Shown here piece by piece: positions 5,170 through 5,192 of a stretch of 5,192 nt of DNA. The stretch is from assembly GCA_963640395.1 (NCBI GenBank), contig CAVHZH010000117.1, positions 1-5,192 of the forward strand, given 5' to 3'. Source of the DNA: W0P33-017 sp963640395. GTDB lineage: Bacteria; Bacillota; Clostridia; Lachnospirales; Lachnospiraceae. How positions within the stretch are numbered: position 1 is the first letter of the stretch; each line of letters starts with the position of its first letter. A model generated the notes under the pieces. The model saw only the letters and a list, made by a program, of their open reading frames with translations, made no database searches and had not been told where the DNA came from. A program made the position numbers and the translations under genes.

Positions 5170-5192
5170 GCAGCCTCCGGCGCGGGAAACGC

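Overview
The window most likely comes from an endospore-forming Firmicute of the Lachnospiraceae type (Clostridia). The reasons are a complete spoIVA (a gene confined to endospore formers), G-rich Shine-Dalgarno sites ahead of the genes, roughly balanced base composition, and intergenic regions filled with variable hairpins on constant flanks. The family-level placement is inference from protein style and was not searched.

Layout: four genes, all on the + strand. Bases 1-250 hold no gene. They carry two identical 26-bp repeats 131 bp apart, each followed by its own hairpin, with a long interrupted palindrome between them; at least one of these hairpins looks like an intrinsic terminator for something upstream. 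A DeoR/GlpR-type regulator (251-1024) overlaps by 14 bp a YegS/DagK-type lipid kinase (1011-1958), so these two are one transcription unit. spoIVA (2034-3521), the spore-coat basement ATPase, follows after a 75-bp gap. A MATE-family multidrug/Na+-type exporter (3660-4964) comes next. Bases 4965-5192 have no credible gene but contain a near-consensus housekeeping promoter, an inverted repeat in its spacer, a very strong terminator and a second palindrome.

The most interesting material is regulatory. The short gaps are doubly used. Upstream of spoIVA, a sigma-E-like promoter lies partly inside the left arm of a terminator-like hairpin whose right arm contains the spoIVA Shine-Dalgarno and whose T-tract abuts the ATG. 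Transcripts arriving from the kinase would fold the hairpin; transcripts from spoIVA's own promoter should begin in the loop and escape it. Between spoIVA and the MATE gene, the -35 of a TATAAT promoter is made from the tail of the spoIVA terminator. After the MATE gene, a promoter-terminator pair without an ORF suggests a small RNA of about 115-125 nt or a leader/attenuator.

The four proteins belong to known families, and I see no evidence of a new multi-gene system. The regulator and kinase probably work together, spoIVA is a separate sporulation unit, and the exporter is probably independent.
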